64,000 nucleotides of DNA from Stereocaulon alpinum (taxonomy: Eukaryota; Ascomycota; Lecanoromycetes; Lecanorales; Stereocaulaceae), in the NCBI GenBank assembly GCA_018257865.1, contig JAEUBA010000096.1, forward strand, positions 56,320 through 120,319, written 5' to 3'. Positions within the stretch are counted from its first letter, which is position 1. Each line of letters starts with the position of its first letter. This document shows, piece after piece, positions 34,265 to 47,945 of the stretch. The notes under the pieces were generated by a model. The model saw only the letters and a list, made by a program, of their open reading frames with translations. It ran no database searches and was not told the origin of the DNA. The translations under genes and the position numbers were made by a program.

Positions 34265-35614
34265 GTTTGCCACAACATTGAAAGCCTCATATGCAGCAAT
34301 ATGACGTGGCAACCTTGGAACATAGATGAGCATCATACATAATCTACAGGTCGGGTATAATGTTGCATACTACTGCATCCTTTAGCTTGTTACTTGTTGA
34401 CTGGGACGTCAGTGAAGCTGGGCCATTATATCAAATTATGCTGTATGCTAAGCAGTGAGATCGATTCCTCTCCGCTGCACCCACAGATACTCGGGCCAAG
34501 TCTCCACTCACACATGATCAACTTGCACATGATCTTCAACTCGTGGTCCCGCCGGGGTTGGAGCCACACGGTTAGCTTATATGCGGAAGCATCTATAGCT
34601 CATGTGCAGCGCCGCCTGGACCCTTACAAGCAAGGCGCTCAAAGCAGGCTTCGCTTAAGGTTTTGGCTTGAGTGGCTTCCTGGGGCCCTTGTTACGTAGG
34701 AAGGGAATGATACACTGGCTTACTGTATCTAAGCACCATAATTCCTAGAAGGCTTCCTCAATTCGGAGCTTCATCCATCTTACATAGCCCCAATGTCAGT
34801 GCAGGAACGTACCGTGAGGTACTTCGTCTCCACCGGTATCATCATGACGGTTTCAAGACGTTCCGCTTTGAGTCTAGCGGAATGCAGGGTATCCTGAAGG
34901 CTCCGATAAGACCTTTCGTCTCACGGAAGGCCATTCTTCTATGCATTCTTCAGACATTTCTCGAGCTATTCCTTGAAGAACATTCTTCGTGCCACGCTCC
35001 TAGGACAACAATGGAATCAAGGAAGTACCCTGTGTCAAGTCCTGCTGCCTTCTGCTTATCTATCCGTCCACTGCTCTGGACTTAGTATCACACTGAGGCT
35101 GATCATCTGCGCACTCGGTAAGATTCAGCAGATACCCTGAGGTAAATACACGGGATCCCGGCACCTCTGACTGAGACCTGAGTCCAGGCCCACATGGTAC
35201 CACCGGCGCGTCTTGCCAAGTTCATGTTTCGTGTGGTTTCCGCATCGTAATCTGATTCGAAAGCAAAGTCTATCTTCATCATCCGCTTGTACACGGGAAA
35301 GGCAACTTCCCTGCTAGCGATTTTGATAGGTACCCGGTATTGTAGTTCATGCAGAGTAATCGAAAAGTGGAATCAGAGGGATGTCGTGATGTGTTCCGAC
35401 TCCGAGGAATGCGCAGCTTGATTATTCGACCCCGCCATTTACGATTCACGGCCTCTACGAAGCTATACACCGGTCACGCTCATATTGCCCTCCGTTAGCT
35501 AATCAATGCACATTAGGCCACAAGTTCTTGTTTGTGTATAGTCATCACTTTGTGTAATTCTGCAAACTTGCTCTCAGAAATTCCTTTACTACATTAAAGA
35601 CCATCAACTAGGCT
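34265..35614. other. Intergenic, no gene seen
   Basis: About 1.35 kb. Short frames only, with no motifs and no repeats large enough to recognise. Confidence 0.45.
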
Positions 35615-37208
35615 ATGAAGGCATCTATCATCTCCCTTGGACTCAGTGCTGCACTGGTGGCCGTCACCCCTCTGCAGCACCCTTTGCTTCAATGCGATCA
35701 ATCTGAGAAACAGCCCTTGTGCATTGACTCAAGAGGTAGCAGCACCGACCCCGGTACAGCACTTCGGACAGCGGTTGTGGATCCGGAAGAACGTGGCTTA
35801 GGGTTTGATATATCACAGCAATGGAGTGGCTACCTGGACTCGGGAAATGACACCAACCTATTCTTCTGGATGTTTGAGAGTCGTAAGGATCCTGCTAATG
35901 ACCCTGTGATTCTTTGGCTAGGTGGTGATCCCGGAGTTTCCTCGCTCTTTGGCGCGCTTGAGCAATGGGGCCCCAAGCGTATGCTCAATAATGGTAGCTT
36001 CGTCAACAATCCAGCGGCGATGAATGAGGTAGCCACTATAATTTTTCTCGATCACCTGGTCGGCACAGGCTTCTCTTACTCAACACAAGACACAGATACA
36101 CACAGTACCGGAAAGTCTTCCACAGATGTTGTAGGTTTCCTTGAGGCTTTCGTAAGGACGTCCTTTGGCGGAAAGACTTTTTCCGGCCGAGAACTTCACA
36201 TCGGCGGTGAATACTACGCAGGCCACTATATCCCTGAAATTGCCTGTGCCATAGTGTCACGACCACTGGAAGATCGCTTCAATCTTAACTCTATTATGAT
36301 TGGAAATGGTTGGGTCGATGCCCTTACTCAACAGAAGACTGTCTATCAACAGCTATGCGACGCTGAACTCACGAGCAATCTTGACCGGATGCTCGGTGAT
36401 GACGAATGTAACCGTCGGTTCAGGAATCTCCAAGACTGTGAGCAGTCTATCGTTGAGTGTCGGAGAGATGCTACACGATGCACGCAGCTGGAAGAAAGGT
36501 GCTCTCGATCGGATGCTCCGCAATATAACAGTGTCAGATACCACGACCGTGACGGGCTAAGCGAACATCGCTATTGCGAAAGACGTCGTCACAATAGCGA
36601 TGACGGAAAGGCTCACTTGAAGAATTACCTGTTGGATGCCAGGGTATCTTTAGGCGTTGACCCCACGAAGTTTGACGTTGGAAAGTGGGCGTGGAAATTG
36701 GACCACTCTGCTACCCTGACATCCTTTAAGGACAGCGGCGACTACACTCAGAACTTGGTCCCTGATCTTGGTGCACTTCTGAGTACTGCAGAATCCGGAG
36801 TCCGCGTCTTGCTGTTCGCTGTACATATACCTTTCCCTACTCTTTGGATTTTGGATTGACCGCATTGCTCTATCTTTCACCAAGGAACAGTGCGCTGACG
36901 TTGAGGACCCTTGCAAATAGGGCACAGAATACCTTAAAGCGCCCTACCTAGGCACGAAAGCCGTGGCGCAAAAGATCGAATGGCCTGGTCAGGACGCCTT
37001 TAACAAAGCCACACAGGCGCCACATTACGCCGAGCTGGGATCCATAGACGGCGACACTTATGGCGAATATGTCAAGGTATCCGACTCTGAGTCGAGAACG
37101 CTCATGAGTGTTGGTTTATATGGAGCAGGGGATACGACGGATGAAAAGACGGGTGTACAAGTCAAGGCACTGTTGTACCAATGGATTCTCGATCACGACT
37201 ACTTCTGA
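35615..37208 (+). CDS. Secreted serine carboxypeptidase (S10) homologue lacking catalytic residues
   Basis: About 497 residues; exons 35615-36820 and 36921-37208. The 100-bp intron (GTACAT...AATAG) is in phase 0. A signal peptide (MKASIISLGLSAALVAVTP) is followed by the S10 fold: WSGYLDSGNDTNLFFWMFES, LWLGGDPGVSSLFGALEQWGP and FLDHLVGTGFSYS. Where active S10 enzymes have GESYAG, this one reads GGEYYAGHYIPE, with Tyr (residue about 200) in place of the nucleophile Ser. The GDxDyicN stretch before YLG is replaced by GTEYLKAP, losing the Asp. The AGH motif reads YGAGDTTDE, with Asp (about 473) for the catalytic His. The ORF is open and intron-spliced, so it looks like a pseudoenzyme, not a decayed gene. 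Confidence 0.78.
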
Positions 37209-38096
37209 GCCGTCTTCAGAACACAAGTCCGAGTATCAGGTGTGGGAGAAGGGACTTAGTCTTCACGTCTACAACGACGACCATGAGTTTGAGGCGAGTT
37301 CATGATTGGCCGGATATCTAGATGTATCTCATGACCGTATGATCTCGTCATCATCGCATTGTGCTTGCATGAGGAACGGTTCGAATGCCACATCAGTAGA
37401 TTGAGCGATGACGTGACAATCTTCAAGTACCACAATACACAATCAGCTCAATACACAAGTGCCGCTGAATTGTCGCCTACAACCTTCATCCAGCGCTAGA
37501 ATTCCGCAAAGCTCAGCGCAAGGTGGTGCAGATAATCGCATCGAGGTGCCGCCTATAAGAGTGAACGAAGCCGGAAATTGAGCCCCACGCCTATGCACGT
37601 TGTTTCTTAGATATCATGTTCTTTACCACCGAATGATGCTTAGGTCGTTAGGTTAAGATAGAACCGGAGGAGTCTAGTTGTGTTTGTGTAGGACCTATGG
37701 AAGCTTACTGTACAGTAGTCTCAGGGCTTACAGTAGGTAGGGCTGGCACTAGGCTAAATGTTCAGAAGAACGCCTAACAATGGTGTTCTTCAAGGCCAGT
37801 GGCCCCCACAAGGCAGTCCGATTAGAGAGCTCCTGGGCATTATTAGCGCCCGATTGGTGGATGGTCTCCGTGCGGCTCCGGGGCCTACCCGCCTAGGCTC
37901 TATAGAATCATGAGGGGTTTTGTATTTCAGCCGAACCCTACCTTAGACTCCAACCCCAGAGCTTCCCTTGGAACCAGATCTCAGGGGTTAGTAAACCGCA
38001 AATCAAACAATTCACTACTCATGTTGATGGTTTCGCCCGTTCAACGATTTACATTCACTGCTGGCACTGTCAGGAACCTTTGCCAAAATCATAGTC
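37209..38096. other. Intergenic, no gene seen
   Basis: Holds the 3' flank of the S10 homologue and the upstream region of the LPPELR gene. No ORF with a motif. Confidence 0.5.
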
Positions 38097-38774
38097 ATGC
38101 CACGCCGCAAAGCGAAGTCCAAGCGAGCGCCAGTGGCGGGCTTCATGACTCTGCCACCCGAGCTACGTTGTCTGATGTACCCTTACATGCTCGCAGCAGG
38201 CACGACAGCGATTCTCCGGACATGCAGGACCATCTATAATGAAGGCAAACCATATCTTTACAAGTCAGCCTATCTCAGGCTTCACATAAAGAATTTCCAG
38301 CAATCTCCGAACTCTGAGTGGCGGCTCATTCCACGTACAGGCAGATTCACCACGGTAGACCTGGACCTAGTCCAGAACGTCGAACTGAGAGTCGACCAGA
38401 ATCACCTTTATGCCTACGATCAACGCGACTTGGGACCCTTGGGTAACTTTCTATACAGCAGCAACCATATCCTGCGAAAGACTTGTCATGTCAGAATAAA
38501 GAATATGACAGATAGCCGTTATACTTTACGCAGAGTGTCGTGCGCGCTCTGTGGCTTGAATAACTTTGAGAGCATTTTTATCACGGTTACTGTAGGTAGA
38601 CTGCCATCCGACAGTCCCCAGTATAGCCTTGATCGCAACGAAGTGGCTAAACAAGCTTACCACACTATCGCCGGTGCAATTCCGCATACATTGGGCTTAG
38701 CAATCTGGCAGCCAGATAAGAGTGATGGTGGAGGATATCTTGCCTTTCGGCCTCGAAAAACGAAGCTAGATTGA
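38097..38774 (+). CDS. LPPELR-type (2EXR/F-box-like) small protein
   Basis: A single exon of 225 residues. A basic start (MPRRKAKSKR) precedes MTLPPELRCLMYPYMLAAG, the signature at the head of many fungal 2EXR or F-box-like proteins, and then ILRTCRTIYNEGKPYLYKSAYLRL, their usual conserved block. The C-terminal half has no repeats. It ends GGGYLAFRPRKTKLD. It is a close relative of the split gene 0.5 kb downstream, which has the same LPPELR start, the same middle block and the ending GGGYLTFHPRK, so the two are a tandem pair. Such families are large and rapidly changing in ascomycetes; function is not known. Confidence 0.75.
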   Translation: MPRRKAKSKRAPVAGFMTLPPELRCLMYPYMLAAGTTAILRTCRTIYNEGKPYLYKSAYLRLHIKNFQQSPNSEWRLIPRTGRFTTVDLDLVQNVELRVDQNHLYAYDQRDLGPLGNFLYSSNHILRKTCHVRIKNMTDSRYTLRRVSCALCGLNNFESIFITVTVGRLPSDSPQYSLDRNEVAKQAYHTIAGAIPHTLGLAIWQPDKSDGGGYLAFRPRKTKLD

Positions 38775-39309
38775 TTGTGTAACGGTAAGATGGAGGAAGA
38801 CGTGAATGGTACCATTCGTTCATTGACAGGGGTAGCTCCTATTGACTACGGACGGAACCAAGGTGCCCGCACGTGATGTTCTCCAGTAACAGTCAAGCTT
38901 GGACTATGAGTACGTTAGAATATCACCTCTCAGGCCTGTTGCTTAGTCAACCGCTAGCGCGCCACAACCTGGAGCACATGAGGTAAGTAGCCAGCACCCC
39001 CTACTAGGGAATCTACAAGTTACCCTCAGTATTCTAAAAGGAGTATAACGCTCTCTGGACGTGGCTAGCAGTTTTGTTAGTAGCACCATCATGTACTACG
39101 TGGACAAATCATTGACACTGTATTACGACACATGACTGAGCTGACACTATTATGTTTATGTGAATGTTTAGCATTGTTGGCACCCGACTACTAGTGATTA
39201 GTCACATCTCTCAACACCTCGCGCGACACAAGGCATTGTATATGGGATCTCACTCCCTCTCAAAGTATTCCTCACACACCATCAAACCCCACTCTAGCCA
39301 GTGTCAGCC
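38775..39309. other. Intergenic between the tandem LPPELR genes
   Basis: No gene. Presumed promoter of the downstream, interrupted paralogue. Confidence 0.5.
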
Positions 39310-39474
39310 ATGAACCCTCAATTAACTGCAACAACGAGATCCGACCAAATCAAATACTCTACCGCTTCTTCGACGCGTCGTAGTACGAGAATCGCAAAAG
39401 TACAGCAAGATCGAGAGGCAGAGATCGAACGAGCAACCATCTTCCAATCCATGAAGCTGCCACCTGAGCTCCGC

Positions 39475-39616
39475 TATAGTAGCGAGGTGAAATGAGGCGG
39501 GAGTGAGAATTTAGGTGGTCATGGTAAACGTGGTAGGATAATGATCTATCTAAGTGATAGAATTCTAGAATTCTAGCTAAGTGCTTAAAGCTGACTAATC
39601 AGCTATAGGGCTGATA
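39475..39616 (-). repeat. LTR of the Gypsy element (left; 3' LTR)
   Basis: 142 bp, begins TATAGTAGCG and ends GGGCTGATA. In element orientation it starts with TG (right copy) and ends TA, with the usual CA probably mutated by RIP. A pyrimidine run (TTCCCCCCTCCCTCTC) lies just inside at 39621-39636. On the minus strand this is the purine tract GAGAGGGAGGGGGGAA expected beside a 3' LTR, which confirms the element's orientation. Confidence 0.88.
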
Positions 39617-40799
39617 AAGGATTCCCCCCTCCCTCTCAGCGCCTTAGTAACATACTTTTATTCTAACGCTGAAATAAGTAGAATTCGTTAAGCAGCGATT
39701 AATATCTATAAAGTTATATTCTAGCGACTTAGTAACCTAAGGTAACTAGTATCCCTGCCTAGATACTCTAGTAGTATTAATACTTCTAGTAAAATATATC
39801 GTCCTTAGAAAATTACACGCGTATACTGAAAAGATTATTTCAGACTTATTAGGTAACCTAGTATATATAAGTTATCTAATATTATACCGTAGCAGCTTGC
39901 TTATAAAGCGTCGGTATATACTAGGCCTTACTAGCGTCTTTACTATATACTATATACGCGACTAGTAACTTAAAAATAATGTCCTATCTATAGGTGCCTT
40001 TATAGAATAATACTTAGGAGGGGCGGACATTTATTAATAACGTTTCCTATAGATATAGCTGAGAGCTAGAGTACTAAGAGGAGGAGTATTAACTCCCCGT
40101 TAGCGACCTACTATAATAGGGTGAAGAGGAGTGCTAGTTCCTAGTTAGCGACCTGCTATAATAGGGCAGTCCTTTATAATAGTATAATCTTCGTTAACGA
40201 CCTTAGTCTCTACTTCGGTAGGTTAAGTTACTTATATTTATAGTCTAACTTCGGCTAACTAGCGTTTTAACTAGGTATTCTTAGCTTCTAATACTAATAC
40301 TAACTTATTTCTTAGTCTAAACTTTCGTATATTACCGTCCCTAAGTATTAGCCTTAAGATAGTTTCCGACTAGATATATTTATCTCTATTAGGGTTTTTT
40401 ATTCTTCCTAAATAGAAGTAGTTAGCTATTAATTAGCCTCTTAGGTTCCAGTAATATAGTGCTTCTAAGTATCTCTCCTTTTAAGGTAACTGTTTTAGAC
40501 TAATATCTAATAGTTCCTTATCTATCTTTAGAGTCTTAGTTAATAACTTCGGTATCTGCTTTAGCTCTGCTCGCTGTTCCGCAGCTGTCTTCCGTTTGCG
40601 AGGAACCTTATGTATTAATACGATAAAGTCCTAAACATCGGTATTTCTAGGGGCCTTAGATTCCTCCTTAAGTAGAGTCGACACCTTTAATATCTTTCCT
40701 ACTACTTGTCTGAGTTCTATCTTCTTCGGAGCCTTAACGAAACGGTCTCTAACATCTTTATCCACCTCTCTTGCTTTCCTCTTCTGAGGTAGCTTTTAT

Positions 40800-41370
40800 A
40801 TATTTATCTTCTAAACTTTTGTTCCCTTCTAAACTCCTAGTCTTGTGAGTGCCTTCTGAACTCTTAGTCCTGCGAGTGCCTTCTAAACCTCTGTCTAAAC
40901 TCCTAGTCCTGCGAGTGCCTTCTGAGAATTTGCCTTCTGAACTCCTAATCCTATCGTTACCTTCTGACCTTCTGCTCCTAATATTACCTTCGGAACTTCT
41001 GCTCCTAATATTACCTTCTAAACCTTTATTCCTAATACCTTCTACTTCTAGACCTTTGTTAAGCTTCTCCTTCTCTTTATACTTTCTAACTATTAAGCTT
41101 TTATTAGTCCCGTTATTACCTCCTAATCTTCTACTCCTAATATTTAACCTTCTGCTTCTGCTCCTAATATTACCTTCTAAACTTCTTTTCCTAAAGTTAC
41201 CTTCTAAACCTTTATTCCTAATACCTTCTACTTCTAGACCTTTATTAAGCTTCCCCTTCTCTTTATACTTTCTAACTATTAAGCTCTTACTATCTGCTAT
41301 CCGTCTCGTTCTTAACGTATACGGTTATCCTCTACCTCTTTTCCTAACTTATTCTTACCTCCTCTAAGTC
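40800..41370 (-). repeat. Short tandem repeats encoding an EGxxRTRS-type array in the Gypsy element
   Basis: Degenerate units of about 21-33 bp, such as CCTTCTGAACTCTTAGTCCT on the plus strand, recur from about 40845 to 41230. On the minus strand they read GLEGTRRTKSSEGT and related Ser/Arg/Gly units. Within it, a longer unit of about 190 bp is present twice (about 40995-41110 and 41185-41290). The region lies after the integrase and before the 3' LTR and, unlike the rest of the element, is almost free of stops in more than one frame. Confidence 0.6.
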
Positions 41371-44300
41371 CCCTAATCGTATTTATCTTATATCCTTATA
41401 AAAGTATATAAGAGGTATAGTGATATTCTAGAGGTATAGTAAAGCGTAAGTAAGGTTTTAGGGTTTAGTAGGGGTAATAAGATTCGGGGTTAGGTTTATA
41501 TCTAATATATATCTAATATATTCAGTATACCTTCTTCCTTATATAGAGTCGTAGAGGACGATAAATAGAGTAGAGGATTTATATTATTAGTATATAGGAA
41601 TAAAGAAGCTTAAAGGATTAAGTTTAATTATTATAGGCGCCTATTCTCGACGTAGAAGTAAATATAGAAGAGTGAATATAGTAGTCCGAAACCCTATCGT
41701 CGTTATAATGTCTTCCTCGTATAAAGTGGGTCACCTATCCTAGTAGGTTACCTTATAAAGTAGGTTACCTATTATAGTAAGTTGCCGTTTTAATTCTAAT
41801 ATCTTATACGTAACTCGTTCTTATAGTATTTTAAGACTCTTAGCGTATTACAGTACTATAAGACTTGCTACAAACTCCGTTGCTGATATTTTAATACAGG
41901 TTACCTTTTACGGTAGGCTGCCGTTTGCCCTTAATTCGAATATCTTATACATCAACTCTAAATATCCTATACCAAATATCCTATACTTCGTATTGCTTAA
42001 TTAATACTACTTCTTATACTATATCTCTCTTTAGTATATTACTCTAATAATTCTCCCTGCCCTTCTACTCTTATTCTATATTCTTGACTCCTGCTCTTTA
42101 TTCCTGCTTATAGTACTTATACATACCTACTCTACTTTCCACCCCCACTCCTGTTATTACTCCTTCGTTGCAGTTATTAGTTGGTATAAGTTAACCGCTT
42201 TAAACTGCTAGAAGTCAAATTTATTCTTATCCCTAAAAGGGCCTTTATAAATATCGCCGCTCTTTTTATCGTCTGGCTTATTAATACTATTATTCTCCTT
42301 AAAGTCCGAAGAATCTAATCCCTTTATATTTATTACTACCTTCTTACTCTTATAATTCTTATCTATCTATTTCTAAACTAGTTATTATTACTCCCTGTTT
42401 TATTACGCTACTAATATCTATATAACGCTGTTATTATTATATTCGGTCCTCTCTAGCTATAATGTGATATTATCTATATAATATTTACCTTTTAATTTAT
42501 TAGTAATTATATCCCGCAGCTATATAGAATAACTATATTCTAAGACCTTTTCTACTTAGTATAGACCTTCCTATCTTAGTTCTATCTTATATAACTTCTA
42601 GTTATCCTAATCTAGCCGCCTCAGTTTTACTAGGTTACCTTTTCGTAGTAGTCGAGTCTTATATAGCGACTTAGACTTCTTATTCGTTAGAGTAGCATCC
42701 TTCTCCGCCCTTTTATATCTCTTCCGTAATACTATTTACCTAATTTTATTAAGGATTGCTATCTTAGATTTATAGGTCGCCTCCTTAACTATTAGTACCT
42801 CTTTACTTATAAGGCTCTGAATCTCGCTTTCGATAGCTTTAGAACGGAGAATTTTATTATACTTATCTCCTCCTAGGTAGTATTTTGGAAGAAATCCGAA
42901 TAAGATCTCCGCTGGACTATACCTAAAGACTTTAATATATCTCATATTAATAGCCCTAATAATTACAGGTATATACTTATCCTAAACTAGAATAGCTTCC
43001 GTATAGTATTATAGTATCGCTCGCAGTATTTAGAGGATTAACTAAATATATTATTCTATAAGCCTAACGGATAATAGATAAGAGACTAGGGCCTATATTT
43101 ATTTTATATCTATCTACTTAAGCCTAGTACTAAAAAACCTCTTAAAGTATACCCCGTTATTATAGTATACTACTCATAGATACCTAAGCTTATCAGCAAT
43201 ATTCTTATCTATAAAAGCTACCGAATTCGCAGAATTTGCCATATTAAAAGCTTTAGCGAATAGGAATCGAGATATATAGTCTACCGTAATTAGAACAAAT
43301 TTGCATCCTGATTTAGTAATAGGAGAAAATGGTCCGATATAATTATATCCTAAATAATCTATAGGCTATAGGCTGACTACTAGTAGTAACCTACTTCGTA
43401 GCTTTAGTAGACTGATTATTTAATAATTATAGCAAGTCCGATAGAAGATATTGATATCTCTTTACCTTATAGGCTAGAAGAACTTACTAATACTCCTTTT
43501 ATATATGATTCCCTCTAAGAAATACCTATAAATATTGTATAGGATAAATAGAGCTTAGGCTACTTATAGCTTATAAATATATCTGCTATACTTACCGTTT
43601 CTTTCAACATATATAAGCTTAGTCCTTTAGAGGTCGCTATTATCGACTAGAATAAACTTATTTACTAAGTGCCTAGTTACCCTTCGGCCTAGTACTTAAA
43701 GGGTTAAATTAGTCTTAGCAGCACCTGTGAATTTATACTTAATAATATCCTAGTACTATAGATCTTTAAGCTATTCCTACTACTTCTCTTCCTATCCTTC
43801 TTTATTAGGTGTCTTTAGACTTCTTATTAGAGGGTTACCTTCTATAGTAGAGTAGCCTATTCCCTCTTCTATAACGAAGCTTACTATAGTATTTTTAAAG
43901 TTATCCGCTTTTATTAATAGGTAGCCTTCGATCCTAGATAATCTATCTACTATTATAATCTCGCTTCTTAGGATATAGTAAATATTTAGATTATATTCGC
44001 TAAGAGCTAGTTGCTATCTTAAGATTCTGCTAGTTATATCCTTACTTTATAAGGTTTTCAGCAGTACTTAGTGATCGGTATATAGTATAATTAGAAACTT
44101 TAAGCCCTTTATAATCTATCGCACTTCTATAAGCGCTTTTATAATAGCTAAGGCTTCTCGTTTAGTTATATAATATCTTAATTATACAGGCGTTAATTAG
44201 AAAGATAAGAATATTATAATAGATATATTAGCCTATAAGTCTTTATTTATTAGGACTCTAGGTTCTAACGTCCTAAGTTAAAATAGCACCCCTCTAAGGC

Positions 44301-47300
44301 TAGTTTTCGACGCGTTAGTATATAGATAATATTACTAATTATTATCTCCTCCTAAATATGTATTCTCTAAGACTACCTACTTTACTATATTAAAGGCTCT
44401 CTAGTGCTAGGAAGTCTATCGAAAATCTACTACCTTACTTATTATACTCTACTTTGCTCCCTATTTAATAGTTACTTTTTCTTTAACGATTATAGATTTT
44501 ATAACTGTTAAGTAGTCGGCCCTTCTAGGGATAAATACTTTTAAGAATAGTAGTATATATACGAATCTTATTAGTTCGTCTTTCGTTTTAGGAACTAGCT
44601 ATTCCCTAAACTATCCTAATTTATCTTCTAATAGCCGGATTCTATTCTTATTACGCTAATATCCTAGTATCTTAACCTTTAATATAAAGAATAAGCACTT
44701 CTTCGGGTTTAGGGTAATACGGGCCTATATAAGTCTGGGAAAATAGTAGTAGTAAAGAAAGTATATAAGGCCTTAGAACGTTTCCGCACCCCTAATATTA
44801 TTATCTATAAAATACTTATAAACAGCCTCGCCTTATATTATATTAGTAAGTGCTAGTTTAGGATTAGGGCTTAGAATACTTAATATAATAATATCCTTAA
44901 GCTGAGTATACGTTCCTAGTCCGCCTATATAACCCTAGCCTATACGTAGGTAGTATAGTTACCCTAGTACTGAGGAGAAGGCTAATTTAAAAGTATATAG
45001 GTTAAAGATTCCTATCGCCTAATATCTATTCGAACTATCTACCTTAAATATATATCTTAGTCTTAGTTGGGACACCTTTTATAAGATAGGCTCGATACGC
45101 TTTATTAGGTAATTAGCTTTTATTATTACCTTATTTATAGGTATAAACGTATACACTATCCTTAGCGTTCTATCTTCTTTTCTTAGGAATTAACTTCTGG
45201 CACTCTAAGGGGATATATACTACGTAATAATCCTAGCTTCTATTAGTTTTGGCAGATTCTCCTATTACTATTTTATTTCCTCCGGGGTGTATAATACCGG
45301 TTTTGCTACTCTTAGGATTATATTATTATATATTAGAATTCTGTGCTTAATTAAGTCTGTCTTCAGTATATCTTTAATATTCTTATAGAAGATATCCTTC
45401 TAAGTTTCTAGTAACTACTAGACTTATTTTACCTAATTAGGCGTTTCTACTAGCGGTCTAATTATCTTAGGAAACTTAGCTATCTACTTTATAAAATTAT
45501 TACTTAGATTATTACGTCTTATCTCCCTCCTATACTATATAGGCCTCTTAGTAGTTGGGAATCCTAACTACCTATAACTAAATAATTTATCTTCTTCCGT
45601 AGCTTAGAAGGATTCCTCTATAGAGAAGATTAGTTCCTCTATAGTCTACCTATAATAATGTTATTCCTAGTATTTTGCTTTATTACTAGTTAAGTCCCGA
45701 CTCCTTTATGTTCCTGATACTATCTTTATGCCCGTCTTACTTGCAGCTATTCCTTCGTCTTCGATATCCTAGTAAAAAGGGAGCTTTATTACTTTTAGAA
45801 CCTATATTAGCTTCTTATTACCTCTCTAGATTAATAGACTAATATTCGTCTATTAGCTATTAATTCTATTAACTTCTTACCTTACCTTTCTATAGAGTCC
45901 TTCCCACCTTACTTTAGGTAGTCCTGATTTCCGTAGGTCACCTCCTCTAGTAGGTATCCGTAGGGCTAATAGTAGCTATCTTCGTTTCTTTATATAAAGG
46001 GGGCACCGCTATATAGTATATATATCCTTAATTTTCGAATTTAGTACCTTTAAGCTCTTTCTGTCCTAAGGTATTCCCTTCCTTTCCCTTATACTGTCTT
46101 CCCTCTCTCCTCCTATAGGGCTACCTATTCCCTGTATATCCTTCCCTAGGTGGTTATTACCGTCGTAAGGGTCTAGGATCCCTAATAACGTAATACTTTT
46201 CCTAATTCTATATCCTCGAAGTTAAAGTCTAAGTTAATCTCCTCTTCTTCCTTATCTTCTTTATCCTCTTAGGCTTGCAACGCAGCTTCCCTTATTACTT
46301 CTTTAAGGATAGTATCTGTCTAGGTTTACTAGTTATATTAGAGCTTATTAACTACCTTATTATCCTAAATATTGTCTATATTTATATCTTCAGCTAGTAT
46401 AACTTCTAAAGCTTTAGTATATATCTTTACTAAGACTAGTAACTTATAGTACGTTCTAGTTATATTAGCGATATAGTATTTATTATAACCATAAAATCTA
46501 ATAGCCTTAATACTTCGCAGCTATATACGCCCTAGTAATATACTATAACTTATATTCCTAGGTACTATATAGGCTTTAATAATCTTACGGACTCCTAATA
46601 AAGTAAGGGCTACCCGTATATACTTAGTTAATTGATAGTAGTCTCTATTAGCAACTTTTATAATAATATTCTTATTAGGATATATATAGTATAATATTAA
46701 TTTTATAAGCTTTTTAGATACTAAGTTAAGGGTAGATCTAAGATCTATTAGTATTCGTTATACCTTAAAGTCCTAAGGGTTGCTTTTCTTTAGTTGAATA
46801 ATTCCTACTATATAGAAGTTCCCTTTCTAACTTTATTAGTTATTAACTAAATTAGGATTCTTAACTAAGGTTAGGTTTAATACTAACTCTCTATAATTAG
46901 TATAAGTTGAATGTCTTAAAGTATCTAACGCTGTATTATATATAGCTGAGATAGTATCCGTTAGATCTAGATAAGCTACTATAGTAAGGAGTCTCTTATT
47001 CTTAATAGGCTTCCGTCTATCTAAGTCTATAGCAAATACTTCGATATTATAGTCTATTTCTACTTAGCTTACTTCTTTAATTATAGTCTTTACTACTACT
47101 TTCGCCTTCTACTTCTACGCTGCTTTACTTTCTAGCTTAGGAGTTAAGCGTAACGCCTTAGTAAGTAAGGTTCTCGCTTTCGGAGCGATATATATTAGCT
47201 GTGCTAACGTAATATTCGCCTAAGAATTTTATAAGAACGTAGTAGCGTTCTATATATCTTACTCTCCTATTCTATATAGCTTTTAGATTAGTATAAATCC

Positions 47301-47945
47301 TTATAGACGTCGTTCGCTTTTCGGTTTAGTTTTGTTAATTAGTAGTGCTAGTAATATTACACCTTTTAGGATATTCTCTCTAGCTTTAGGGGCAGATATA
47401 GACGTAGGCGGTATATATATAGGTTATATATTCTTAGGTATATCCAGCTTCCTATTTGATTATCTAACCTTTTTAGAGGCGGCCTAAGTAACTGCTTTTA
47501 GAATACTACCGGCCTTTTTTAGAATTTTCTGCGGCGGCGTAGATTAGGTAGTATTAGGTAAGTCTTCCTCCTTATTAGATTTAACTATAGAATACTTCCT
47601 CTTATTAGTAAGTATATAAACTTCCTCTATAGTCTATTTAGATTCTTTATATAAATATAACTCGTATTATATTAAATTATAAATATATATATCCTTATCT
47701 CCTAGGTCCTAATCTCCTAGTACTATACGAGTTTAATATCTTAAATAATCCTCTACTTTAACTTAGTGCGATACTATTTCTTAACGACGTAGGATTATAG
47801 GTATTATGTTTAACCCTATTATATATAGTATAATATCCCTTTCTCTACTATATAGTACTACGGCCTTAGATTCTAGTATTACTCTCCTCTTATTCTCTTT
47901 ATCTATTACTTTCTTCCTCTCTTCCTATAGTGCCTAAGGGTTTAT

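Noticed and set aside
40849..41367. 172-codon plus-strand ORF of Leu/Pro/Ser repeats
   Set aside because: It is the antisense of the tandem Ser/Arg repeat in the minus-strand Gypsy element; its composition is a by-product of repeats.
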